Shown here piece after piece: positions 15,900 through 23,557 of a stretch of 50,565 bases of DNA (the stretch's first letter is position 1; every line of letters begins with the position of its first letter). The notes under the pieces are model-generated. The model was not told the DNA's origin. It worked only from the letters and a program-made list of their open reading frames with translations, and did no database searches. Made by a program: the position numbers and the translations under genes. The stretch lies in NCBI GenBank assembly GCA_002352225.1, contig DEIA01000058.1, forward strand, positions 37,260 to 87,824. The letters are read 5' to 3'. The stretch is from Flammeovirgaceae bacterium UBA2786 (lineage in GTDB: Bacteria > Bacteroidota > Bacteroidia > Cytophagales > Cyclobacteriaceae).

Positions 15900-16898
15900 T
15901 TACTTTAACCGACCTAATTCTTCTTTTACACGCTCAATAGCTTCCAGCGGCCCAGCTTCTACACCGTTTTCGTTGGCCAGATAGAACGATATCCAATCGG
16001 TAAGATGTATAAGATAGTAATACTGCTCTAATAACGAAGCGCCTTCGGCCACAATATCAATAATCGTATTAGAGCGCTTTTCAAAAACCGGCCTGCAGAT
16101 TTCCATCCGTTTCTCCACGCGTTGATGGTCGTGGTCGGAATACAAATAGATAACCTGTGTCTGCTGCAAAACGTTTTCCGGAAACTGCCATCCGGCAATT
16201 TCGTTGTGGTTCATTTCCGGGAAGGTGTTTACATGCGCCAGTTGTTTGGCGTTTTCATTAATCTGGTTTTGAAAGCGAATTGCCATTGCCCTAAGCCTTT
16301 CATCGCAATAGATAATGGGTAATTTTCCTTTCAGTTTTTTGGCAATTAGTTCTGCCTCTGATTGTATAGCTTTTTCGCACCGGTTAAGATGTTCTATTGC
16401 GTTTTCGGTTTCTTTTATAAAGGCAGCTCCAATCAGGTTGGTGTGGTAAAGGGCATACAGCAACGAGATCATCATATACCCCAGGTTGCCACGAGGGGTT
16501 TTCGTTTCACCCGGAATCTGAACCCAGTACAGGTTATACTCTTTAGCCAGTTCAAACAACTTACCCCCAGAGGTAATACAAATAATATGGGCCCGCTTGA
16601 GCATAGCTTTCTGAACAGCCGCTATTGTTTCTTCTGTATCGCCACTGTACGAACAGGCAATGAACAACGTATGCGGGCTAACAAACTGTGGAATATTGTA
16701 CCCTTTACACACGGTAATAGGAATGGGCACACGCCCAAAGGTTAGCGATTCTACCAGATTAGCGCCAATACCCGAAGCTCCCATACCAGTAATAAGAATA
16801 TTGCGGATGTCACTTCCCGGCCTAACCAGGTCTACCGATTGCCCTATTTTTAATGCGTGGGCAAGTTGCAGGGTAAAGCCTTCTATCAGTTTCTTCAT
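15900..16898 (-). CDS. SIS-domain phosphoglucose/phosphomannose isomerase-type protein
   Basis: 332 aa, two sugar-isomerase (SIS) halves. Motifs are GMGASGIGANL near residue 40, the Ser-rich phosphate loop ACSYSGDTEET near 80-90, and the conserved Glu/His region FPEMNHNEIAGWQ in the second half. This is the layout of bifunctional PGI/PMI, which interconverts fructose-6-phosphate with glucose-6-phosphate or mannose-6-phosphate. Length matches that family. It is followed on the same strand by the toxin-antitoxin pair and lipB, but a 45-base gap and separate -7 boxes suggest a separate promoter for each. Confidence 0.85.
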   Translation of the reverse strand: MKKLIEGFTLQLAHALKIGQSVDLVRPGSDIRNILITGMGASGIGANLVESLTFGRVPIPITVCKGYNIPQFVSPHTLFIACSYSGDTEETIAAVQKAMLKRAHIICITSGGKLFELAKEYNLYWVQIPGETKTPRGNLGYMMISLLYALYHTNLIGAAFIKETENAIEHLNRCEKAIQSEAELIAKKLKGKLPIIYCDERLRAMAIRFQNQINENAKQLAHVNTFPEMNHNEIAGWQFPENVLQQTQVIYLYSDHDHQRVEKRMEICRPVFEKRSNTIIDIVAEGASLLEQYYYLIHLTDWISFYLANENGVEAGPLEAIERVKEELGRLK

Positions 16899-16918
16899 TT
16901 TCTTGCGTACCTTATGGA

Positions 16919-16926
16919 CAAAGGTA
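16919..16926 (-). promoter_or_regulatory. Putative -7 box of the PGI/PMI gene
   Basis: The minus strand reads TACCTTTG, an exact TAnnTTTG match, 20 nt before the start codon. Confidence 0.4.
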
Positions 16927-17011
16927 AGAGATTACCCTGAGCCATAAAATGAATCCAATTGATGGGGTATCGCCTTTATTTGTTTTCTTAGTTTAATAAC
17001 ATTGTTCAGCC

Positions 17012-17083
17012 ATGAAAAGGTTTCTTTCCATATTCCTTAAAGATCCCGATGGCTATTGGATTGAGATTAATGATGCGCGGTAA
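17012..17083 (+). pseudogene. Remnant of a glyoxalase (VOC) C-terminus
   Basis: ATG at 17012 opens a 23-codon frame ending at TAA 17083 whose product contains FLKDPDGYWIEIND. That is the signature at the C-terminal strand of glyoxalase I / VOC proteins, including the metal-ligand Glu. Two stop codons (TAATAA) precede it in frame and no other VOC sequence was found in the adjoining 110 bases. It therefore looks like the leftover 3' end of a deleted gene. It overlaps the 5' extension of the yraN ORF in another frame. Confidence 0.5.
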
Positions 17084-17099
17084 TAAACCAGATAACACA

Positions 17100-17453
17100 A
17101 TGACAGACAATATTAAGAAAGGGAAAGAAGGAGAAGACCTGGCGGCTGCATTTCTGGAAAAAGCAGGGTATGAGATTGTGCAGCGCAACTTTCGCTACAA
17201 GCGTTCAGAGATTGATTTGATTGTACGCAAAGCGGGCTGGCTGGTTTTTGTTGAGGTAAAAATGAGATCGAGCAATGCCTTTGGTTACCCTGAAGAATTT
17301 GTGGATTATCAGAAAGCTAAAAACATTGTGTATGGTGCTGAACAATACACCTTCGAAAATAACTACAATGGCAATGTGCGGTACGATGTTGTGGCTATAA
17401 CAATGCGGCATGGTGTGCCCGATATTAAACACTTTGAAGACGCGTTTTATTGA
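17100..17453 (+). CDS. yraN: YraN/UPF0102 family predicted nuclease
   Basis: 117 aa from the ATG at 17100. An upstream ATG at 17049 lies within the glyoxalase remnant and adds a non-family extension, so it is rejected. Restriction-endonuclease-fold residues are in place: KGKEGEDLAAAFL, then Asp39 in SEIDLI, Glu52 and Lys54 in FVEVK. Family members are about 120 aa. The biochemical role is not settled; a Holliday-junction-like nuclease role has been proposed for relatives. Converges on the MORN gene with a gap of 13 nt. Confidence 0.9.
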   Translation: MTDNIKKGKEGEDLAAAFLEKAGYEIVQRNFRYKRSEIDLIVRKAGWLVFVEVKMRSSNAFGYPEEFVDYQKAKNIVYGAEQYTFENNYNGNVRYDVVAITMRHGVPDIKHFEDAFY

Positions 17454-17466
17454 GAGCGAGTAAGAA

Positions 17467-18279
17467 TTATTTCGAGTAGATTTCTTTTCCTTTCTCGTCC
17501 CATTCTTTGCGTACATAAGGATGGATTTCTTTTTCGAAAGCTTCTTTCGGGTAAGCAATAATGCGTTTGCGTTTTCCGCTGGGATAGTTTTCAATCCAAT
17601 CATTTACACGTTCGCCCCAATGATATTCGCCCTGCACGGCTATCTGCCCGTTTTCGTGAAAGTAATAGTAGTACCCTTCTTTTTCGCCATACTCAATAGG
17701 AGTAATTTCCTTTAATTTTTTTCTTTCGATTGGATCATAGTACGTTACCAGCGATTCCTTCGGCCAGCCTTTGTAGTATTTCTCTTTGTCTTCTACCAGA
17801 TCTTGCCTGTCGTACCTCATCCACCGGCCGTGCCGGGTTCCTTTAAAAAAAATCCCCTCCTCAATTACATTTTCACCCACCATTCTTTTATAAGGCCCAT
17901 GCGCCAGCACGCCTTTCTTCACATCAAAGGCCGATATACTTGTTTTACGTAATTCTTTACGGGTAAAATCGTACCAGTATACATCGCGGGCAAAGCCGGT
18001 TGGTGTGGCCGGTTTTTTCAGCACATAGAACAACTCCACTGTCATCTTATCGCCAAAGCCCTTGCGGGTAAATGCCTTTTTGGTTTTAATACCATAATAG
18101 ACTTTACGTTTAGGCTTTTTCTTTTTGGTAGGAATAGGCTCTTCGTTCTGGTCTAATTCCAAAAGTGTAAAAGGCTTGTCGGTATCAAAGGTAAACTGGC
18201 CTTCTTGCACATTGGGTTTTACCTGGGCCCAGGCTGCGGTACCCATTAATGTTGCGATAAATAAAAAACTTCGTTTCAT
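17467..18279 (-). CDS. Secreted MORN-repeat protein
   Basis: 270 aa with a signal peptide (cleaved near TAAWA, residue 18). After a Lys-rich stretch (about 52-60), the C-terminal half has MORN-type strands: GTRHGRWMRYD, EKEGYYYYFHENGQIAVQGEYHWGER and NDWIENYPSGKRK. Such repeats are often called YwqK-like, but no toxin partner is present. Probably a periplasmic or surface protein of unknown role. A short spacer separates it from htpG on the same strand. Confidence 0.7.
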   Translation of the reverse strand: MKRSFLFIATLMGTAAWAQVKPNVQEGQFTFDTDKPFTLLELDQNEEPIPTKKKKPKRKVYYGIKTKKAFTRKGFGDKMTVELFYVLKKPATPTGFARDVYWYDFTRKELRKTSISAFDVKKGVLAHGPYKRMVGENVIEEGIFFKGTRHGRWMRYDRQDLVEDKEKYYKGWPKESLVTYYDPIERKKLKEITPIEYGEKEGYYYYFHENGQIAVQGEYHWGERVNDWIENYPSGKRKRIIAYPKEAFEKEIHPYVRKEWDEKGKEIYSK

Positions 18280-18334
18280 CGGAATGATAAAACGAAGTTA
18301 GGCAAATTTTATTTTAAGGCTGCTAATTCTGAAA

Positions 18335-20239
18335 CTACCCCACCAACTCCACGCTTCTCTTAATAAAATTAGTTAAGTCGGCCCCGGTAAGCAGATTTTG
18401 CGAAAGTAAGGCAAGATCGTAAACCTGCTTGGCAAGTTTGGTTTTCTGGTCTTCTGTTTCGGCTTTCAGAATCTTTTGAATTAATGCATGGTTACCGTTA
18501 ATAGCTACATTATAGGTATCGGGCATGGCCCCCATAAAACTATACATGCCACCCCCACCTCCGGTCTTTTGCATGTCTTTCATTCTGCGCATCCACTCGC
18601 TCATAGTAATAGTAACGGGCAGATCGTCTGGCGCAAGCGATTCTACCGCCAGGGTCATATTGGTGTTATTAATAGCGGTTTCAAAAATTTTCTTTACGGA
18701 TTCTTCTTCTTCTTTGCTTAATACACTGGCTACCTTTTCATCTTTGGCAATCAGCTTATCGATGGTTTCGCTATCCACACGCTTTAGCTGAGTCTTTTCC
18801 AGCTTCTGCTCTAAGTGATTGATGAAATGACTATCCAACATTCCATTTAACACCAGTACATCGTATGAGCGGTTTTTTGCACTCTCAATAAAGGCATGTT
18901 GCTTGGCCACATCGGTAGTGTATAAGTACACTACGTTTTTGTCTTTATCGGTTTGGTTAGGTTTTACTTTTTCTTCGTATTCTTTAAAGGTAAAGTACTT
19001 GCCGTCTGTATTTTTCAGTAATGCAAACTCCTTTGCTTTTTCGTAAAACTTCTCATCGCTTATGATGCCATACTTCACAAACACGCTAATATCGTCCCAC
19101 TTCTTTTCAAACTCGGCCCGGTCTTTAATGAACATATCAACCAGCTTATCGGCCACTTTTTTGGTAATGTGCGCGCTGATCTTTTTTACGTTGGCATCGC
19201 TTTGTAAATAGCTGCGCGATACGTTTAGCGGAATATCGGGCGAATCCAGCACGCCATGTAGTAGCATTAGGAAATCGGGCACAACATCCTTCACTTCATC
19301 GGTAATAAATACCTGGCGCGAGTAGAGTTGAATTTTGTTACGCTGAATTTCAAAATCATTTTTGATTTTAGGAAAATACAGAACTCCCGTAAGATTAAAC
19401 GGATAATCTACATTGAGATGAATCCAGAATAATGGGTCTTCGCTAAACGGATATAGTTCTTTATAAAACTTCAGGTAATCTTCATCTTTTAGTTCCAGCG
19501 GAGTTTTCGTCCAGATGGGTTCTGTGTTGTTGATGATGCGATCGCTGGTAACGGTTTTGTACTTGGGTTTATCATCCTTATCAACACCATCCTCCACACT
19601 ATCTTCTTTTGTTCCGAATTTGATTTCTACCGGAAGAAACTTGCAGTATTTTTCGAGGATGCCTTTAATCCGGAATTCATCCAGAAACTCTTCTGAGTCG
19701 GCATTGATGTGAAGTATAACATCTGTACCGCGACTTTCTTTAGTGGATGGTGTAAGTTCGAATTCAGTAGAGCCATCGCATGCCCAGCGGGCAGCCTCGG
19801 TATTTTCTTTGAATGATTTTGAAATCACTTCAACTTTATCGGCCACCATAAAAGCTGAGTAAAATCCTAAACCAAACTTACCGATGATGTCTTTTGCATC
19901 GGTTTTGTCTTTGAATTTTTCTACAAACTCGGTAGCTCCCGAAAAAGCAATCTGGTTGATGTACTTTTTGATTTCATCGGCCGTCATACCCAACCCCTTA
20001 TCGCTAACGGTAATGGTTTTAAGTTTTTTATCGAAGCTTACTTCGATTTTCAAATCGCCCAGATCTCCGGTAAACTCGCCCAGCGAAGCCAGTTTTTTTA
20101 ATTTTTGTGTGGCATCTACTGCGTTGCTCACCAACTCACGCAAAAATATTTCGTGATCGGAATACAGGAATTTTTTAATGATGGGAAAGATGTTCTCGGT
20201 ATGGATGGAAATGGTACCTTTTTCAGCTACAGTTGCCAT
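18335..20239 (-). CDS. htpG: Molecular chaperone HtpG (Hsp90)
   Basis: 634 aa, full length. The GHKL ATPase domain shows ELVSNAVDA, DKGLGMTADEI and IGKFGLGFYSAFMVAD (about residues 35-130), then the middle domain with the client-interaction part (GVLDSPDIPLNVSRSYLQ) and the C-terminal dimerisation domain. A charged linker of acidic and basic residues is visible around DSVEDGVDKDDKPK. It acts in the cytoplasm on stress-damaged clients. No obvious -7 box was found directly before the start, so heat-shock control cannot be judged. Confidence 0.97.
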   Translation of the reverse strand: MATVAEKGTISIHTENIFPIIKKFLYSDHEIFLRELVSNAVDATQKLKKLASLGEFTGDLGDLKIEVSFDKKLKTITVSDKGLGMTADEIKKYINQIAFSGATEFVEKFKDKTDAKDIIGKFGLGFYSAFMVADKVEVISKSFKENTEAARWACDGSTEFELTPSTKESRGTDVILHINADSEEFLDEFRIKGILEKYCKFLPVEIKFGTKEDSVEDGVDKDDKPKYKTVTSDRIINNTEPIWTKTPLELKDEDYLKFYKELYPFSEDPLFWIHLNVDYPFNLTGVLYFPKIKNDFEIQRNKIQLYSRQVFITDEVKDVVPDFLMLLHGVLDSPDIPLNVSRSYLQSDANVKKISAHITKKVADKLVDMFIKDRAEFEKKWDDISVFVKYGIISDEKFYEKAKEFALLKNTDGKYFTFKEYEEKVKPNQTDKDKNVVYLYTTDVAKQHAFIESAKNRSYDVLVLNGMLDSHFINHLEQKLEKTQLKRVDSETIDKLIAKDEKVASVLSKEEEESVKKIFETAINNTNMTLAVESLAPDDLPVTITMSEWMRRMKDMQKTGGGGGMYSFMGAMPDTYNVAINGNHALIQKILKAETEDQKTKLAKQVYDLALLSQNLLTGADLTNFIKRSVELVG

Positions 20240-20329
20240 AAATTTTGTCAGGTTTTATATTCAGATTCTTCTACGAGCATATTTTCAAAACACAAGCCAG
20301 TTGTAAAGATGTGACAGGTTGACAGAAAA

Positions 20330-20350
20330 AAAGCCGGAGAACCCGGCTTT
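20330..20350 (-). terminator. Intrinsic terminator of rng
   Basis: On the minus strand, AAAGCCGG and CCGGCTTT form an 8-bp stem with a 5-nt loop, followed by a T-run (TTTTTTTC). The stem begins right at the rng stop codon. It also sits upstream of htpG and so separates the two. Confidence 0.85.
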
Positions 20351-21932
20351 AGTCTTCATCGTTTATGGTAGCGGTCTTGCCACCAATCTCAATCTCCTCC
20401 CCGTCTTTATTCAAAAAGTGAAACTCGGTAATACCCAGCGAGCTGTCTCTTACCAGGGTTAACCACTTTTTGTATTTAAAGAAAAACTTAACCCGTTTAG
20501 AAATAATGCCTTTAGTGTAGTAGGCAAATAAGAACGGGTGCAGGGCCAGTACCAGGTTGCTTTCGTTTTGTTTTATAAGAAGGTGATCTAAATGTTGCTC
20601 AATCTGGTCGGTAATTAAAATACTGGCTACAATACTTCCTGTGCCGTTGCAGGTAGGGCAAACTTCTTTGGTAACAATATTCATTTGCGGGCGTACACGC
20701 TCGCGGGTAATTTGCATTAATCCAAACTTGGAAAGAGGAAGAACCGTATGCTTGGCGCGATCCAGTTCCATAGCTTCCTTCATGGCATTAAAGATCACAC
20801 GCTTGTTATCGGCACTGCGCATATCAATAAAATCCACCACAATAATGCCACCCATATCGCGTAAGCGTAACTGGCGCGCTACTTCTTTGGCCGCTTCAAT
20901 GTTAACTGACATAGCCGTGGTTTCCTGGTTCTCTTCGCGGTTGGATTTATTGCCGCTGTTTACGTCAATAACGTGCAACGCTTCGGTGTGTTCAATAATC
21001 AGATAACCGCCACCGCGCAGGCTTACGGTTTGGCCAAATGCAGATTTGATTTGTTTTTCAATTCCGTAATGCTCAAAAATTTTGGCTTTGCCCGAGTAAA
21101 GCTTTACAATCTTTTCTTTTTCGGGGGCGATATTGCGAATGTAGCTTCTTACCTCGTCAAAAATCTTTTTGTCGTCTACATGCACATTGTCGAACGACTC
21201 GTTGAGCACATCGCGCAATACCGAAGAGGTTTTGCTTAGTTCGCCAATCATCTTATCGCGTGGGTTGCCGTCTATGAGGCGGGCTACACCATCTTCCCAG
21301 GTTTTAACCAGGCTGCGTAGGTCTTTATCCAGTTCGGCTACTTCTTTGCCTTCGGCAACGGTGCGGATAATAACACCAAAGTTTTCGGGTTTAATAGATT
21401 GGATAAGGCGCTGCAGGCGCTTGCGCTCTTCGCTGCTGGAAATGCGCTTGGAAACGTTTACACCATGGCCAAAGGGTACCAATACAAGGTAGCGTCCGGC
21501 AATAGATAACTCGCACGAAAGTCGCGGGCCTTTGGTAGAGATGGGTTCTTTTACCACCTGTACCGGAATAAGCTGATTTTTGGAAAGTTGCTGGCCTATT
21601 TTGCCATGCTTGTCGATCTCTTTCTCTAAATGAAACTTATCCAGCTTGCCCCCGGTAATCTTTTTAGATTTTACCAGTTTGGTGAATTTTTGAAGCGAAC
21701 CGAATTGCGGGCCCAGATCAAGATAATGCAAAAACGCATCCTTTTCGTACCCGATATCAATAAACGCTGCATTTAATCCCTGAACTACTTTTTTTACTGT
21801 ACCCAGGTATATATCACCCACAACAAACTTGCTTCCGCCTTCATCTTCATGAAACTCTACAAGTTGTTTGTCTTTAAGAAGGGCTATGCGACATCCGTTC
21901 TGAGTAGCACTGATAATAAGTTCGTTACTCAA
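20349..21932 (-). CDS. rng: Ribonuclease E/G family endoribonuclease
   Basis: 527 aa. The S1 domain (residues about 37-130) contains GDIYLGTVKKVVQGLNAAFIDIGYEKDAFLH. The catalytic part has the Asp-containing VVDFIDMRS segment, and CPTCNGTG supplies the zinc-link cysteines. This is the short RNase G-like form common in Bacteroidota, lacking the long RNase E scaffold tail. It acts in rRNA maturation and mRNA decay. An intergenic repeat and the tiny AURKAIP1-like gene precede it. Confidence 0.93.
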   Translation of the reverse strand: MSNELIISATQNGCRIALLKDKQLVEFHEDEGGSKFVVGDIYLGTVKKVVQGLNAAFIDIGYEKDAFLHYLDLGPQFGSLQKFTKLVKSKKITGGKLDKFHLEKEIDKHGKIGQQLSKNQLIPVQVVKEPISTKGPRLSCELSIAGRYLVLVPFGHGVNVSKRISSSEERKRLQRLIQSIKPENFGVIIRTVAEGKEVAELDKDLRSLVKTWEDGVARLIDGNPRDKMIGELSKTSSVLRDVLNESFDNVHVDDKKIFDEVRSYIRNIAPEKEKIVKLYSGKAKIFEHYGIEKQIKSAFGQTVSLRGGGYLIIEHTEALHVIDVNSGNKSNREENQETTAMSVNIEAAKEVARQLRLRDMGGIIVVDFIDMRSADNKRVIFNAMKEAMELDRAKHTVLPLSKFGLMQITRERVRPQMNIVTKEVCPTCNGTGSIVASILITDQIEQHLDHLLIKQNESNLVLALHPFLFAYYTKGIISKRVKFFFKYKKWLTLVRDSSLGITEFHFLNKDGEEIEIGGKTATINDED

Positions 21933-21948
21933 AACTTTAAAATTTAGA

Positions 21949-21989
21949 CCTAGAACTCCTCTCTTTTGGAGAGGAGTTTAGGGTGAGGT
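21949..21989. repeat. Palindromic intergenic element, copy B
   Basis: ACTCCTCTC-TTTT-GGAGAGGAGT followed by TTAGGGTGAGGT, closely like copy A at 981-1019 in shape and in the trailing GGGT(A/G)AGGT. It occupies the whole gap between rng and the 29-aa gene. Confidence 0.6.
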
Positions 21990-22079
21990 TTATTTCTTTT
22001 TATGTCTGTTCTTTCTCAAACGCTTTTTGCGTTTGTGAGTAGCCATTTTGTGTTTCTTTCTTTTCTTACCACTTGGCAT
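21990..22079 (-). CDS. Small basic AURKAIP1/COX24-domain (mS38-like) protein, 29 aa
   Basis: ATG at 22079, TAA ending at 21990. The product is almost all Lys, Arg and His (MPSGKKRKKHKMATHKRK...) and matches the tiny domain found as mS38/COX24 in mitochondria and as a conserved short protein in Bacteroidota. It is expected to bind rRNA as part of the small ribosomal subunit. It is conserved in length with known members and lies beside rng, the usual place in this phylum. An 18-bp palindrome lies just upstream. Confidence 0.8.
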   Translation of the reverse strand: MPSGKKRKKHKMATHKRKKRLRKNRHKKK

Positions 22080-22095
22080 AATGCTTTTGGTTTTT

Positions 22096-22113
22096 GTTCC
22101 GCACGTGCGGAAC
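22096..22113. promoter_or_regulatory. Perfect 18-bp palindrome GTTCCGCACGTGCGGAAC
   Basis: The site is a perfect self-complementary 18-mer with no loop, between the TPR gene stop and the 29-aa gene start. It lacks a downstream T-run on either strand, so a dimeric protein-binding operator or a dispersed repeat is more likely than a terminator. Confidence 0.4.
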
Positions 22114-22124
22114 GGGTTAAACAA

Positions 22125-22931
22125 TTATTTATCTAAATCTTTCAAATAAGAATCGGCAGTGGATTGTACGGCAGGATCCTTATCTAATGTTTTTACAAGT
22201 TCAAACTGCTGGCGTGCTTTGTCTTTGTTGCCTTTATTCAGGTAAGCCACGCCCAGCATTAACGCTCCTTGAATATGCTTTGGATTAACAGCTTTTAATT
22301 CTTCCAGCCTTTCAATAGCCCGGTCGTATTGTCCGGATTGTACTGAAAGAATACCCATGTTGTAAAGTGCAAATTCATTTTTTGGATCTTCGGCCAGCAC
22401 TTCGCGCAGCAGGGTAATTCCCTGCATGGGGGCTTTAGAACTAAGATAGGTCATCCCTATTTTGGTTTTGGCTTCCAGATTTTTTGCATCGGCTGCTACC
22501 ACTTTGCCCAACCACTCGCGGGTTTTTTCTGCCAGTTGTTCTTGTTTGGCCGGTTCCATTGCAAAGGTGTAAGCTTCGTAATAACTGTTTCCAGCTTTCA
22601 AAAAACTTTCTGTTGTATTAAAGAACGTTGCTGCTTCTCCCGCAAACCATGCCGCGCTATCAAACTGACCAGACTGCGTGTAAAGGGTTCTTAAAGAGTC
22701 GGCAAAGATAGCATTTTTTTGATTTGGCGTATTCGATTGAAACTGCGCCCGCACGCTTTTAATGGTAGCCGAAAGAGTAGCCGGAACGGCAGTATGGCCT
22801 GTGTTCTGGGCTTCTTCGGGCGCAGCTTCTTTCAACTGACTTTCATTTTCTACAACCGATTTAGGCAATAGAAAAATAAGCCACACCAAAAGGGCGGCTA
22901 CTGCAACTAAAATAATTCGGATTTTAAACAT
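22125..22931 (-). CDS. Membrane-anchored tetratricopeptide-repeat protein
   Basis: 268 aa. An N-terminal hydrophobic helix (residues 5-23) anchors it. At least three TPR units follow in the C-terminal half (LEAKTKIGMTYLSSK..., NEFALYNMGILSVQSGQYDRAIERL, HIQGALMLGVAYLNKGNKDKARQQF). TPR proteins scaffold protein contacts; partner unknown. It lies between HU and the AURKAIP1-like gene, all on the minus strand, in an arrangement I recall from related Bacteroidota. Confidence 0.82.
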   Translation of the reverse strand: MFKIRIILVAVAALLVWLIFLLPKSVVENESQLKEAAPEEAQNTGHTAVPATLSATIKSVRAQFQSNTPNQKNAIFADSLRTLYTQSGQFDSAAWFAGEAATFFNTTESFLKAGNSYYEAYTFAMEPAKQEQLAEKTREWLGKVVAADAKNLEAKTKIGMTYLSSKAPMQGITLLREVLAEDPKNEFALYNMGILSVQSGQYDRAIERLEELKAVNPKHIQGALMLGVAYLNKGNKDKARQQFELVKTLDKDPAVQSTADSYLKDLDK

Positions 22932-22948
22932 GCAATCTTGCCTTCATT

Positions 22949-22966
22949 CATCGCCTTGGGGCGATG
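22949..22966 (-). other. Hairpin after the HU gene
   Basis: CATCGCC and GGCGATG form a 7-bp stem with a TTGG loop, between the HU stop and the TPR start. No T-run follows, so it may act as an RNA-stability element rather than a terminator. Confidence 0.3.
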
Positions 22967-22973
22967 CACTCCA

Positions 22974-23282
22974 CTATTTAGCTTCTGCCAGCGATTTTAC
23001 TTTATCGCTGTTCTTGATTTTGTTTATAAAAATCTTAGCCGGTTTAAAGCTGGGAATGTAATGCTCATCAATTACAATGGCCGTGTTGCGCGAAATATTG
23101 CGGGCAATCTTCTTTTTCCGCTTTTTATTAATAAAACTGCCGAACCCACGCACGTAGATATTATGGCCGGCAGCCATGTTGCTCTTAATAATGTTGAAGA
23201 ACGCTTCTACTGATGCGGATACATCTGCTTTGTCGATTCCGGTTTTTTCAGCGATTTGATTGATTACGTCAGCTTTAGTCAC
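22974..23282 (-). CDS. HU/IHF family DNA-binding protein
   Basis: 102 aa. The start (MTKADVINQIAEKTGI) and DVSASVEAFFNIIKSNMA are the helical dimer body, and VRGFGSF leads into the beta-arm region. The DNA-binding arm (about 65-80) contains ARNISRNTAIVIDEHYIPSFKPAKIF. The C-terminal extension (IKNSDKVKSLAEAK) is slightly longer than in HU of enterics. It bends DNA nonspecifically and helps nucleoid packing. Divergent from mutY across a 275-base gap. Confidence 0.93.
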   Translation of the reverse strand: MTKADVINQIAEKTGIDKADVSASVEAFFNIIKSNMAAGHNIYVRGFGSFINKKRKKKIARNISRNTAIVIDEHYIPSFKPAKIFINKIKNSDKVKSLAEAK

Positions 23283-23328
23283 GATACAATATTTAAATTG
23301 TGATAGGTGTTTTAAAAAATCAGGGTTG

Positions 23329-23357
23329 CAAATTTAATCGAGTTTGATCAATCGCAA
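23329..23357 (-). promoter_or_regulatory. Putative HU gene promoter
   Basis: On the minus strand, TTG at 23357-23355 and TAAATTTG at 23336-23329 are 18 nt apart, fitting the Bacteroidota -33 / -7 pattern well. The leader would be about 40 nt. This is the best promoter pair in the window. Confidence 0.6.
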
Positions 23358-23557
23358 AATGAAATTATTGATAATCACCCAGATGACCTGAATAATTGCG
23401 ACCAGTAGTCGAAACATTCGCCACGAAATCGCTATTTGAGTGCTTTGTACGCATTACCCTACTAACTACACCAAGTGCCATCAGCCTTAAAAAATCAAAT
23501 ATTATCACACAAAACGATTGTTTTTCACACTTTCGCGAAGGTTTAAAATATATTAGA

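Noticed and set aside
17049..17099. yraN start at 17049
   Set aside because: The extension lies in the glyoxalase remnant and is not family-like; the ATG at 17100 gives the normal length.
22096..22113. Intrinsic terminator at the palindrome
   Set aside because: No T-run follows the palindrome on the strand being transcribed, and there is no loop.
23396..23557. N-terminal extension of mutY from an upstream ATG at 23396
   Set aside because: The extra 54 residues have no MutY similarity, and the catalytic Glu falls at the family position only from the ATG at 23558.
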